From Nitrospinaceae bacterium (GTDB taxonomy: Bacteria; Nitrospinota; Nitrospinia; Nitrospinales; VA-1), in the NCBI GenBank assembly GCA_029261435.1, contig JAJDBI010000193.1:1-13565 (forward strand): a stretch of DNA of 13,565 nt, in the 5' to 3' direction. The notes beneath the pieces were generated by a model that was not told the DNA's origin, did not search any database, and saw only the letters and a program-made list of their open reading frames with translations. Each line of letters begins with the position of its first letter. Position 1 is the stretch's first letter. Positions 1 to 6,420 of this stretch are shown piece after piece. Made by a program: the position numbers and the translations under genes.

Positions 1-396
1 AAGGAAGCTCTGTCTGTATTCGAGCCAGGAGATCATGGCAGTACCTTCGGCGGTAACCCTCTCGCCTGCGCCGTAGCACGGGAAGCACTGAATGTAATTA
101 TAGATGAAAATCTTGTTGAAAAATCACTGTTTATGGGTCACTACCTAAAGGAGTCTCTAAAGAATATCGACTCCCCCTACGTGAAAGAGGTGCGCGGTAT
201 GGGACTGTTGATCGGAGTTGAACTGAAGAAATCAGCCGGTGGCGCAAGGAAGTTCTGCGAAGCATTGATGGAAAAAGGTATCCTATGCAAAGAGACACAT
301 AAACACGTGATCCGCTTCGCCCCACCACTGGTAATCACCAAAAAAGAACTCGATTGGGCCCTGGAACGGATTGAAAGTGTTCTAACCTCAAAGTAA
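1..396 (+). CDS. rocD: Ornithine aminotransferase, C-terminal part (5' end outside window)
   Basis: Reading frame 1 is open from the first base to TAA at 394-396, giving 131 residues of a fold-type I PLP aminotransferase. The start, GDHGSTFGGNPLACAVA, is the conserved segment of the class III aminotransferase large domain that follows the PLP lysine. The end, KETHKHVIRFAPPLVITKKE, is the small-domain segment with the substrate-contacting arginine. Both are very close in wording to ornithine-oxo-acid aminotransferases, which move the delta-amino group of ornithine to 2-oxoglutarate to give glutamate semialdehyde (arginine and proline metabolism, cytosol). Family members are about 400 residues, so roughly two thirds, including the PLP lysine, lies upstream. 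Acetylornithine or another omega-amino-acid transaminase is the alternative, but the C-terminal wording favours ornithine. The gene is convergent with the regulator at 407-727, with only 10 bases between stops. Confidence 0.85.
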   Translation, partial: KEALSVFEPGDHGSTFGGNPLACAVAREALNVIIDENLVEKSLFMGHYLKESLKNIDSPYVKEVRGMGLLIGVELKKSAGGARKFCEALMEKGILCKETHKHVIRFAPPLVITKKELDWALERIESVLTSK

Positions 397-406
397 CTCC
401 CTGTGA

Positions 407-727
407 TTATCGGGCTGTAGAACTCTGTTTATTTTTTCTTTTCAGAATCACACGGAAAACTTTGTCATCCACTTCCACAATTAAGGACTGAGAAGCAATG
501 GGGGTTTTACCTGGAAGTTGACCGGTTAAAACATATCCCACGCTCAAATCAGTATTCAAATGAATGGATGCGAGTGTTGAAGCCGAAGGAAGGTTTTTGC
601 CTCTTTCTATCTCTGACAAACTTCCACTGGAGATATTTAGCTGCTGTGCCAGCTCATAACCCTTTATGCCTTGATCCTTCCTCCAACTGCGAATGCGCTG
701 ACCCATCCCATCGATCTTGCTTTCCAT
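407..727 (-). CDS. XRE-family helix-turn-helix transcriptional regulator
   Basis: This encodes 106 residues with an N-terminal Cro/C1-type HTH at about residues 8-65. The recognition-helix stretch SSGSLSEIERGKNLPSASTL is the classic XRE pattern of a serine-rich turn followed by IERGK and P-S-TL. The remaining ~40 residues are basic and end in KRKNKQSSTAR, with no recognisable effector domain, so it resembles a small phage-type or autoregulatory repressor rather than a metabolite sensor. The ATG at 727 is preceded by GAGG about eight bases upstream on the minus strand, which fixes the start. It is divergent from a second HTH protein at 922, with a 194-base intergenic region holding a strong rightward promoter and an imperfect palindrome. 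Autoregulation or cross-control of the divergent gene is a natural inference. The target is unknown. Confidence 0.8.
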   Translation of the reverse strand: MESKIDGMGQRIRSWRKDQGIKGYELAQQLNISSGSLSEIERGKNLPSASTLASIHLNTDLSVGYVLTGQLPGKTPIASQSLIVEVDDKVFRVILKRKNKQSSTAR

Positions 728-772
728 AGCACTATCCTCTATTCTAAAAAGTTATCCATCCTCAGCACGAAC

Positions 773-788
773 AACGTCTTAAGCCGTT
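773..788. promoter_or_regulatory. Candidate operator, imperfect palindrome between two regulator genes
   Basis: AACGTCTTAAGCCGTT is a 16-base inverted repeat centred on CTTAAG with one mismatched pair (positions 777/784). Its right edge overlaps the TTGACA -35 box at 787-792. It is the most symmetric element in the intergenic region between the two HTH genes, so it is a reasonable binding site for one of them. This is inference from symmetry and position only. Confidence 0.35.
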
Positions 789-815
789 GACAACACATTA
801 CTTTACTGGCATAAT
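787..815 (+). promoter_or_regulatory. Sigma-70-type promoter for the 922-1425 gene
   Basis: A perfect -35 TTGACA (787-792) is separated by 17 bases from CATAAT (810-815), which also carries an extended -10 TG at 807-808. Transcription would start near 822, leaving a leader of about 100 bases before the ATG at 922. It is one of the best promoter matches in the window. Confidence 0.6.
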
Positions 816-921
816 TCCACTCTTAAATAACCCACAATCACCCAATACATGGAAATATATCACCATAATCAGAGCTGTCAATGGATAAAAACAACCTACG
901 AGTTACTATATCCCGCTCGCT

Positions 922-1425
922 ATGTTTGACAAGTTTCGCATACGCCAAATGGCAATGCGCAAAGGTTTGGGGCTGACCTTGAAGGATTTGGCCGCGCGCG
1001 CCAACACCTCCTACAAAACAGCTGTGTCCTGGGAATCGAAGGAAAGCCCCAAACGTAAAGACCCCGATATTCTTTTGAGCATCTGTGATGTATTTCAGGA
1101 AGAGTTGGGTAAAAAGTTCCCCGACCACAAATTCAACAAGTCGGAAGTCAAAAAATATCTCGAAGAAGGCACTGGCGACCTAGGTCCGGCAGGACAATTA
1201 CTTTTCGAACAACCTATCCCCTACGGCAATAAACAGGAAGAAAGTAAAATGCAGATCCCACAGGTTATAGAGAGTCTCGAAATGCAAATCCTTGGTAATA
1301 TCTCGCAAGATATTATGAAGAGTGGGACCAAAGCTCAGAAAGACCGACTAAAAAAAGCTGGCAGAACCTTCTTGCGCACCGCCCTCGATATAGCAGAAGA
1401 AATGGATACCAGCGATAACAAATAG
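922..1425 (+). CDS. Putative HTH-containing DNA-binding protein
   Basis: This encodes 167 residues. Residues ~7-60 (KGLGLTLKDLAARANTSYKT, then AVSWES, then ILLSICDVFQEEL) follow the helix pattern of a lambda-repressor-like HTH, with the recognition helix around TSYKTAVSWES. A lysine-rich linker follows (residues ~65-90), then a mostly helical C-terminal half ending in TFLRTALDIAEEMD that could be a dimerisation region. I do not recognise a named family for the C-terminal half. No clear Shine-Dalgarno precedes the ATG; it is the only ATG after the in-frame stop at 886-888, so the start is kept. It is transcribed away from the other HTH gene at 407-727, suggesting a two-regulator switch or a leftover of a mobile-element control region. 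Function beyond DNA binding is unknown. Confidence 0.65.
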   Translation: MFDKFRIRQMAMRKGLGLTLKDLAARANTSYKTAVSWESKESPKRKDPDILLSICDVFQEELGKKFPDHKFNKSEVKKYLEEGTGDLGPAGQLLFEQPIPYGNKQEESKMQIPQVIESLEMQILGNISQDIMKSGTKAQKDRLKKAGRTFLRTALDIAEEMDTSDNK

Positions 1426-1492
1426 CATGAACTAATGTGGGTAAAATAATAGTATAGCGCTTCAGAATATCTGACTAATTTACGGGCTATTG

Positions 1493-1518
1493 CCAGCTGA
1501 GTCCAGCGTCACGCTGGG
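1493..1518 (-). repeat. Modular intergenic repeat, copy 1 (hairpin module only)
   Basis: On the minus strand this reads CCAGCGTGACGCTGGACTCA followed by GCTGG, the 5' module of the repeat family described for 4464-4587. The CCAGCG/CGCTGG arms (1503-1508 and 1512-1517) form a six-pair hairpin. It starts one base after the stop codon of the TPR gene (1519-1521) and lies between two convergent genes, so it could end transcription or protect mRNA 3' ends. There is no T-tract. The GCGGACATTCA module is missing here. Confidence 0.6.
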
Positions 1519-1983
1519 CTAGTTCAGGTTAGCTCGGCAACGGGCTATATAGGTTCTATTGATCAGGGCGTAGGGTTGGACTTCGAGGGCCAGCTGGAAA
1601 GTCAGGATAGCTTCTTCAAACCGTTTCAACTCATACAGACACATACCCAATCCGTTCAAAGCTCCAAAATGGTACGGGATCCGTCGCAATACTTCATCGC
1701 ATTCCTTAACCGCCTCATCATACTGCCCCATCATGAACAATAGCGTAGCCAGCTTGTTATGCGCTTCTGAAAAGTCGGGGCACTTTTCGACCAGTATCTG
1801 GAACGCAATCAAAGCCTCATCATGCTTTTGCTGATCCATCAACTCGGTTCCTTCGTTCAGTTCACGCTCCAACTCAATACCCTCCTGCCGGTGCCAGATA
1901 ATCCACAAATCCCGAGTGGCTTTTTCACGAACTGCGGGGTCTTCACTCTTCAAATCTTCCAGCAACTGTCCAGTTTTGTCCAT
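1519..1983 (-). CDS. Cytoplasmic tetratricopeptide-repeat protein
   Basis: This encodes 154 residues with three consecutive TPR-like helix pairs at about 39-71, 73-105 and 107-140. Each has the spaced pattern of small and large residues, for example KLATLLFMMGQYDEAVKECD and GLGMCLYELKRFEEAILTFQ. The first ~30 residues (LLEDLKSEDPAVREKATRDL then WIIWHRQ) look like a single HEAT-type helix pair, a combination I associate with small TPR proteins of proteobacteria. There is no signal peptide or membrane segment, so it is probably a cytoplasmic scaffold; partners are unknown. No Shine-Dalgarno precedes the ATG at 1983. Instead TATAAT (1995-1990 on the minus strand) ends six bases before it, which would fit a leaderless mRNA. 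It is divergent from the small membrane protein at 2021. Confidence 0.8.
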   Translation of the reverse strand: MDKTGQLLEDLKSEDPAVREKATRDLWIIWHRQEGIELERELNEGTELMDQQKHDEALIAFQILVEKCPDFSEAHNKLATLLFMMGQYDEAVKECDEVLRRIPYHFGALNGLGMCLYELKRFEEAILTFQLALEVQPYALINRTYIARCRANLN

Positions 1984-1989
1984 AATGCT

Positions 1990-2014
1990 ATTATAACGGA
2001 GAACCGGGTATAAT
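1990..2014. promoter_or_regulatory. Divergent pair of TATAAT boxes, each six bases from an ATG
   Basis: On minus, TATAAT covers 1995-1990 and is followed by six bases and the ATG at 1983. On plus, TATAAT covers 2009-2014 and is followed by six bases and the ATG at 2021. A -10 box at this distance puts transcription start at or next to the start codon, so both genes may be read from leaderless mRNAs. Neither gene has a Shine-Dalgarno sequence, which agrees. The -35 matches are poor on both sides, and each -35 region would overlap the other gene's -10, so the two promoters may exclude each other. Confidence 0.45.
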
Positions 2015-2020
2015 CCAGAG

Positions 2021-2146
2021 ATGAGCTACATCAATAAAAAAAAGGCTCAACGGCAGGCGAAGATCAAATGGTGGGGCTGGCTGCTACTTGCCCTATTCTT
2101 CTTCGGCATGTGGTTCGCTCACCAGAGCATCCACCAGATGCGATGA
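2021..2146 (+). CDS. Small single-span membrane protein (41 residues)
   Basis: ATG at 2021 to TGA at 2144-2146 encodes 41 residues. The first 16 are strongly basic (SYINKKKAQRQAKIK). One hydrophobic helix follows at about 17-33 (WWGWLLLALFFFGMWFA), then a short polar tail ending in QSIHQMR. The positive-inside rule predicts a cytoplasmic N-terminus. I do not recognise a family. Support for expression is the TATAAT six bases upstream and its divergent pairing with the TPR gene. There is no Shine-Dalgarno. The hydrophobic, aromatic-rich segment and basic N-terminus are unlikely as chance, but the ORF is short, so confidence is moderate. Confidence 0.5.
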   Translation: MSYINKKKAQRQAKIKWWGWLLLALFFFGMWFAHQSIHQMR

Positions 2147-2182
2147 CCACCACTAGGCGTGGGGCCAATGTAACCACCAATC

Positions 2183-2240
2183 TGCGTAACGCTCGACTCA
2201 GCTAAATGAAATCGACAAACGACTCAAAGCGGACATCCGC
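2183..2240 (+). repeat. Modular intergenic repeat, copy 2 (compact form)
   Basis: GCGTAACGCTCGACTCAGCT at 2183-2202 matches the hairpin module of the family, and CAAACGACTCAAAGCGGACA then TCCG at 2216-2239 matches the 3' module, with only about 13 bases between. It is the shortest full copy and a useful guide to the basic unit. It lies between the small membrane protein and the aldo/keto reductase, about 80 bases before the latter's start. Confidence 0.6.
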
Positions 2241-2320
2241 GTTTTGTAGTAAACTGCACGATAAAAAAGTATTTTTGCAGAATAATATTTAATCAGCCAT
2301 TGCTAAGAAATGGAGAAATA

Positions 2321-3253
2321 ATGCGTTCGATAAAAGTTGAAGGACTCGACATCCCCTGGACAGCCCTCACCCTTGGCTGCATGCAGATAGCCCCCGGCAA
2401 AGAATGGGGCGACGAGTGTTCAGAAGACGAGGCCGACCGAATAGTGAAGACCGCTCTGGATGGCGGCATCATGGCGTTTGATACCGCCGAGGCTTATGGC
2501 AAAGGGGAATCCGAACGCCGACTCGGCAAAGCCCTGGGCTCGCGAAAAAACGATGTCCTCATCGTTTCCAAAATCACGCCCGATGCTGAAATGACAATCG
2601 AGGCCTGGCAGTCGCGTCTTGAAGGGTCGTTGAAAAATCTTGGGCGGGATTATGTCGATGCCTATCTGGTCCACTGGCCGGGCATGTATATTGACTCCAT
2701 GGAAAATACCCAACAGATGTGCGACGTCATGGCTGCCCTCAAAGAAAGTGGCAAAGCCCGTACCGTAGGTATCTCGAATTTCCAGTCGAAGGACATTGTC
2801 CTGATGTCAGAAGCCGCCTCGTTGTTCACCGTCAATCAGGTTCCTTATAACCTGCTTAGACGCACGTACGAAGGAGAGCATTTAAGACAATGTGAAAAGG
2901 CCGGTATCGGTTACATGGCGTGTTCGCCCAGTGCCCGGGGTCTTTTAGCCGGTCGAATCGATGAAGAGGCCTTAAAGGCACCCGCCCGCCAGGAATATCG
3001 CCTGTATCGGCAGCCTGAGTTTGGTGAATCACAATTTGTGCGCGACACGGTTCAGGAAATTGCACGGGAAATCAATACGGCACCCATCAACGTGGCACTC
3101 GCCTGGGTGAACCAGCAAAGGAATATCACCACCGCTGTAGTAGGAGCACGCAAAGCAGAACAGGTGAAGGAATTTTGCGCCGCCGGGGATATTAACCTCA
3201 CTCCCGATCAGTTGGACCGACTCAACAACGAGAGCAATGAATTTCACGGCTGA
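2321..3253 (+). CDS. Aldo/keto reductase
   Basis: This encodes 310 residues of the NAD(P)H-dependent aldo/keto reductase superfamily (TIM barrel, cytosolic), which reduces aldehydes and ketones to alcohols. The catalytic tetrad is complete: Asp54 and Tyr59 in FDTAEAYGKGESE, Lys84 in IVSKITP and His118 in YLVHWPG. Other family marks are RTVGISNF, the NQVPYNLLRR strand, GYMACSPSARGLLAGR and the C-terminal cofactor segment TTAVVGARKAEQVKE. The length is normal. The ATG at 2321 is chosen because GGAG sits five bases upstream (2312-2315); a TTG seven codons earlier is in frame but has no ribosome site. The substrate cannot be told from sequence. It is convergent with the metallopeptidase gene at 3312-4406, 58 bases between stops, with no obvious terminator hairpin between them. 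Confidence 0.9.
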   Translation: MRSIKVEGLDIPWTALTLGCMQIAPGKEWGDECSEDEADRIVKTALDGGIMAFDTAEAYGKGESERRLGKALGSRKNDVLIVSKITPDAEMTIEAWQSRLEGSLKNLGRDYVDAYLVHWPGMYIDSMENTQQMCDVMAALKESGKARTVGISNFQSKDIVLMSEAASLFTVNQVPYNLLRRTYEGEHLRQCEKAGIGYMACSPSARGLLAGRIDEEALKAPARQEYRLYRQPEFGESQFVRDTVQEIAREINTAPINVALAWVNQQRNITTAVVGARKAEQVKEFCAAGDINLTPDQLDRLNNESNEFHG

Positions 3254-3311
3254 GGCAGTGCAGGTATCGGATGACAACTGGAAAAAGCTGACCAATGACG
3301 AGGTGTCACCT

Positions 3312-4406
3312 CTAGCTCTGTTTATGGCAATGAGGGACTTTATAGGCCCCGAAGATTTCGTTGATCAACCTGAAAAGAGCCGGGTCATGTAGAGCAAGCC
3401 CATTTCGGTTTCTGCTGTTCATTCCCTTGATATCGCTGGGAAGGTTGGAGTCAAAAAAGGACTGCACCCCTTCGGCCCAGTATTCAGCGGTGTTGGTGCC
3501 CGCATATTTATTGAGCAGGCGCGCTTGTTTTTTGGCGTCGTTGAAAGCGCGGTTGAGGCGCTTGCCGAGCCTTCCCATATTATCAACCGGCTGCACACCG
3601 TAAGTCCATATGGTGTGAGCGAATTCATGAATGAGAATGCTCTCCCCCCGGTAGCGGTCCACCCTCAGGCAGATTAGATTCTCTTCTCCTGCCGAGGCAA
3701 TGCGTCCTCCCAGTCCCCGGGCGCGCAGGTTCAGCGCCTTTTCCCCCATTTCTTTTTTGCTGCCGGCATACTCAGGGATGTCAGCCGTCCCCTGATTGCG
3801 ACCGATGACGGCAACCCGCACATCCTCTGAAATAAGAGACCGCCGCATTGATGGCGAAAGATTGCGGATCATATTTGTAACGATGCTCCAGGCTGCGTTC
3901 AGGGCTTTGTTCTCCACTTCACCAGAAGACAGTATGGGGATACCGTCCGCATTGCAGTACTTACTGTAAAAAGGTGGCGCATCCAGAGAACGAGGTACGT
4001 TGCCGACCATGCATGCGTAACTGATTCGAGGGGGACTATATTTTTCATTGATCGTTGGTTTTGCCTGTCCGATGCTGACCGTCACAGGGATTTTACCAAC
4101 CGTATAAACGCCTCGGCATTGACCGTCAAGCGTTTTCACAATCCAGATATGCCCGACATAAGAAGGTTGTCGGATTCGTCTTCGGCTTTGAACTTCCCCG
4201 TAACGTCGAAGTTTTCCCTTACCGTCCTGCCAATAGAAAACCACAGGTTCTCTGCCCCTGTTCACGAAAGTAATCGCACCGGGTTTTGAGGAAGCGGGGG
4301 AGCCTCCCTCCTTTTCCTGCCGAACGCAATCGCTTTTGGTTGCATCCGCCTCAGCCTGAGCGAACAAGACCAGAGACAAAATAAGTAGTTTAATCATTTC
4401 TTTCAT
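3312..4406 (-). CDS. Secreted VHL-beta-like/HExxH zinc metallopeptidase
   Basis: This encodes 364 residues. Residues 1-20 are a Sec signal peptide (MKEMIKLLILSLVLFAQAEA), so the protein is exported. Residues ~44-112 read like the beta domain of the von Hippel-Lindau protein: FVNRGREPVVFYWQDGKGK, then RRY, RRRIRQPSYVGHIWIV. Aligned by eye with human pVHL, Trp59, Tyr69, Ser82, Tyr83, His86 and Trp88 fall on W88, Y98, S111, Y112, H115 and W117, the hydroxyproline-binding pocket. Pocket H110 is not matched (Pro81 with a one-residue insertion). Residues ~165-355 form a zinc peptidase domain with HEFAH (260-264) and AEYWAEGVQSFFD (307-319), where Glu308 or Glu312 could be the third zinc ligand. Six cysteines of the mature chain could pair. 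The ATG at 4406 has AAGAG upstream. It stands alone, antisense to its neighbours. Peptidase activity is likely; hydroxyproline targeting is inference. Confidence 0.75.
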   Translation of the reverse strand: MKEMIKLLILSLVLFAQAEADATKSDCVRQEKEGGSPASSKPGAITFVNRGREPVVFYWQDGKGKLRRYGEVQSRRRIRQPSYVGHIWIVKTLDGQCRGVYTVGKIPVTVSIGQAKPTINEKYSPPRISYACMVGNVPRSLDAPPFYSKYCNADGIPILSSGEVENKALNAAWSIVTNMIRNLSPSMRRSLISEDVRVAVIGRNQGTADIPEYAGSKKEMGEKALNLRARGLGGRIASAGEENLICLRVDRYRGESILIHEFAHTIWTYGVQPVDNMGRLGKRLNRAFNDAKKQARLLNKYAGTNTAEYWAEGVQSFFDSNLPSDIKGMNSRNRNGLALHDPALFRLINEIFGAYKVPHCHKQS

Positions 4407-4463
4407 CGCTTCTCTTGCCCTTTAACAGCCACACAGAAATCAAGGAGATTAGATTGTACCAGA

Positions 4464-4587
4464 CCAGCGTAACGCTGGACTTAGATAAACGAAACTGGAT
4501 TCGTTATAGTATTTACTTATCCTTGCACCCTGGAGGGGTAGTAACGACACCTGTGGAATCAGGAAAACGACCCAAAGCGGACATTCA
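4464..4587 (+). repeat. Modular intergenic repeat, copy 3 (expanded)
   Basis: The 5' module CCAGCGTAACGCTGGACTTA (4464-4483, then GATAAACG) is nearly a perfect hairpin. The 3' module AAAACGACCCAAAGCGGACA then TTCA ends at 4587. About 65 unrelated bases separate them. The copy fills most of the space between the metallopeptidase and the NTF2-like gene and explains an otherwise open 68-codon frame across it. The following promoter begins only seven bases after the module. Confidence 0.65.
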
Positions 4588-4593
4588 ATTAAC

Positions 4594-4612
4594 TGGTATA
4601 ATGAACTATAAT
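4594..4612 (+). promoter_or_regulatory. Extended -10 promoter for the NTF2-like gene
   Basis: TGGTATAAT at 4594-4602 is a perfect extended -10 element, and a second TATAAT follows at 4607-4612. The -35 position falls inside the repeat module and matches poorly, as is common for extended -10 promoters. A start near 4609 would leave a leader of about 46 bases before the ATG at 4656. Confidence 0.5.
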
Positions 4613-4655
4613 TCTGACTGATTAACATTGGTCAGGCATAAATCAGGGTAAGGCA

Positions 4656-5030
4656 ATGACACCAAAAGAGCTGATTAAGGTTTGGATCGAAAAATTCAAT
4701 CAAGCAGACATTGAGGGCTTAGCGGATTTATATGCTGAAGATGCACTCAACGATCAAGTAGTTTTTTCCGAGCCTCTAAAGGGAAGAGCCGCTATCAGGA
4801 AAATGCTCGAGTTGGAATTTTCTAGAGCAAAAATGGTTTGTATTGAAGAAATGATTTATGAGTGTGGTGATACAGCCATATTGCAATGGCGAGATCCACT
4901 TGGACTAAGAGGATGTGGTTTTTTTCAAGTGAAGGATGATCAAATAATACACCAAAAGGGTTACTTCGATCAGCTAACTTTCTTCAAAGTCCAAGGGTTA
5001 CCGGTGCCTGCCGATTATCTTGATGTCTAA
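4656..5030 (+). CDS. NTF2-like/SnoaL-family protein
   Basis: This encodes 124 residues matching the small alpha+beta cone fold of NTF2/SnoaL-like proteins. A long N-terminal helix ends in FNQADIEGLADLYAEDALN, the usual opening for this superfamily. A linking stretch follows (EPLKGRAAIRKMLELEF), then beta strands with TAILQWRD and GCGFFQVKDDQIIHQKGYFD. The length is normal. Members include polyketide cyclases, ketosteroid isomerases, epoxide hydrolases and many of unknown role, so no reaction can be given. The ATG at 4656 is preceded by GGTAAGG. It lies in an A+T-richer stretch with the DHFR-like gene downstream (124-base gap) and a modular repeat upstream, suggesting acquisition as a small cassette. 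Confidence 0.75.
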   Translation: MTPKELIKVWIEKFNQADIEGLADLYAEDALNDQVVFSEPLKGRAAIRKMLELEFSRAKMVCIEEMIYECGDTAILQWRDPLGLRGCGFFQVKDDQIIHQKGYFDQLTFFKVQGLPVPADYLDV

Positions 5031-5154
5031 AAAACCACTGGAGTGACCGCTACTGACCGACCGGAGACATGTCACTATCCAACCCAAAGAGAACTATTAT
5101 ATCCGCTCGAAAATTGACTCCAACCGTACAGGCATCCAAAATTAAAGAGGCAAA

Positions 5155-5718
5155 ATGAAATTTTCCGTTTATATCGCTACGAGTGTTGATGGTTTCATAG
5201 CAAGAGAAGATGGAAGTGTTGATTGGTTAGATTCATATGGTAATCATCAAGCAGAAATGGGTGAAAATGCTAACATGGGTTTTAGCAAGTTCATGAACTC
5301 CATTGATTGCTTGATTATGGGACGTGGATGCATGGAAATACTTTCAAGTTTTAATCTAACTCCAGAACAATGGCCGTATGGTGATACTCGAATCATTGTT
5401 CTCAGCAAGACTGTGAAAAAGCCACCAGAAAATCTAATAGATAAAGTAGAGATATATTCAGGTGATGTAGCGGATTTGGTAGTTCAATTAGAGAACGAAG
5501 GATTTAAACATGCATACGTTGATGGAGGTAAAACCATTCAATCATTTTTAAATCTAAAGCTAATCAACGAGATGACTTTGACACAGATTCCAGTTTTACT
5601 AGGCGAAGGAAAGCCACTGTTTGGTAAAACAAACCAGGAAATACGGCTGGAAAAATCAGAGGCTACTGCATTCCCCAATGACTTCGTTCAAGTTCATTAC
5701 AAAGTCAGTTATCTATAA
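5155..5718 (+). CDS. DHFR-like/RibD C-terminal-domain reductase
   Basis: This encodes 187 residues of the dihydrofolate reductase-like family that includes the C-terminal domain of RibD. Marks are the N-terminal strand and loop FSVYIATSVDGFIAREDGSV (residues 3-22), the nucleotide-binding segment LIMGRGCMEIL (53-63), IIVLSKT (80-86), the glycine turn YVDGGKTIQSFL (121-132) and the C-terminal LTQIPVLLGEGKPLFG (142-157). These proteins use NADPH. Only some act in folate or riboflavin synthesis, and stand-alone members like this have mostly unknown substrates. It is probably cytosolic. The start has AGAGG seven bases upstream. The stop TAA (5716-5718) directly abuts, and shares one base with, the ATG of a dehalogenase fragment, which suggests a recombination joint. 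Confidence 0.82.
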   Translation: MKFSVYIATSVDGFIAREDGSVDWLDSYGNHQAEMGENANMGFSKFMNSIDCLIMGRGCMEILSSFNLTPEQWPYGDTRIIVLSKTVKKPPENLIDKVEIYSGDVADLVVQLENEGFKHAYVDGGKTIQSFLNLKLINEMTLTQIPVLLGEGKPLFGKTNQEIRLEKSEATAFPNDFVQVHYKVSYL

Positions 5719-5954
5719 TGATGAGCTATTGTCCGACAATTTTTCGCTTCTGGCCGAAGGATTTCCCAAAACTTTTCATCAACGCAGACCCCGGCGCGTT
5801 TTTGGTGGGGTATGCCCGCGACTTCGTTCGCACATGGCCAAACTTAAAAGATGTCACTGTGAAGGGTTCACACTTCATTCAGGAAGACTCACCCAATGAG
5901 ATTGGGAAAGCTATCTCAGAATGGCTGGATGTCGTCCCCTATGAAAATACCTAG
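5718..5954 (+). pseudogene. Haloalkane dehalogenase, C-terminal remnant
   Basis: The open frame from 5718 to TAG at 5952-5954 encodes 78 residues. From residue 15 they match the end of alpha/beta-hydrolase haloalkane dehalogenases (LinB/DhaA type): DFPKLFINADPGAFLVGYAR, FVRTWPN, and VTVKGSHFIQEDSPNEIG with the catalytic histidine (His52 here). Complete enzymes are about 300 residues; the cap domain and the nucleophile aspartate are absent. The first ~14 residues do not fit, but another frame over the same bases gives SDNFSLLAE, which does look like the preceding family sequence. So there appears to be a small indel near 5755-5765 as well as the 5' truncation. The remnant abuts the DHFR-like gene, and its stop overlaps the ribosome site of the TPR gene. 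It cannot be a working dehalogenase. Confidence 0.7.
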
Positions 5955-5964
5955 GAGATCAGGG

Positions 5965-6381
5965 ATGAGGAAAATAATTTTTTCTACACTGGTTCTGAGT
6001 TGTGCCTTAAGTATTGTTCCCGCCTTTGCCGAGGAGCAGCCGTTGCCGATGCAGGAAGGATTAAACCCTGAAGCCAGCCAGCATTATGCCGAAGGCATCG
6101 AAAGCTTTAATCAGGGAAATTACGAGGAGGCCTACAAGCATTTTCGAAAAATTTTAATAATCGCCCCATCCGCAGAAAGTTATTTCAACGGGGCCTTGAG
6201 CCTGCACAAACTTGGGTTTCCCAAAGAAGCTGCCAGCCATTTTTACTACGCCAAAAAATACGCAAAGGGCAACGATAAAATCCTCAAATCTGAATTGTTA
6301 AATAAATACGAGTCTGACAAGCCGAGGGTCAAGAGGCGGGAGACGGTGAACCATACCCCTTTTAGAAGAGAGGGTTCTTGA
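5965..6381 (+). CDS. Exported TPR protein
   Basis: This encodes 138 residues. The ATG at 5965 is chosen over an in-frame ATG at 5896 because AGGAG lies seven bases upstream and because it gives a clean signal peptide, MRKIIFSTLVLSCALSIVPA then FA, with cleavage likely before EEQP. A VLSC at 10-13 could be a weak lipobox, but the hydrophobic run before it is short. Residues ~36-104 form about two TPR-like helix pairs: HYAEGIESFNQGNYEEAYKH and SYFNGALSLHKLGFPKEAAS. The last ~30 residues are basic and probably disordered. It would act in the periplasm as a binding scaffold; the partner is unknown. It follows the dehalogenase remnant by 10 bases and may be read from the same transcript. Confidence 0.75.
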   Translation: MRKIIFSTLVLSCALSIVPAFAEEQPLPMQEGLNPEASQHYAEGIESFNQGNYEEAYKHFRKILIIAPSAESYFNGALSLHKLGFPKEAASHFYYAKKYAKGNDKILKSELLNKYESDKPRVKRRETVNHTPFRREGS

Positions 6382-6420
6382 TTAGGAACCGGGTAGTTTT
6401 CGCTATTGACCGATAACTTG

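Noticed and set aside
838..1128. 96-codon minus frame opposite the HTH gene at 922
   Set aside because: Shadow of the plus-strand gene, which has helix-turn-helix pattern and a strong promoter.
3237..3392. 51-codon plus frame starting ATGA at the end of the aldo/keto reductase
   Set aside because: Start overlap is attractive and the composition is not absurd, but its second half is antisense to the metallopeptidase C-terminus and no ribosome site or family was seen.
4415..4621. 68-codon open frame on plus before the NTF2-like gene
   Set aside because: It runs through repeat copy 3 and the promoter, has no ribosome site, and its sequence has no protein-like pattern.
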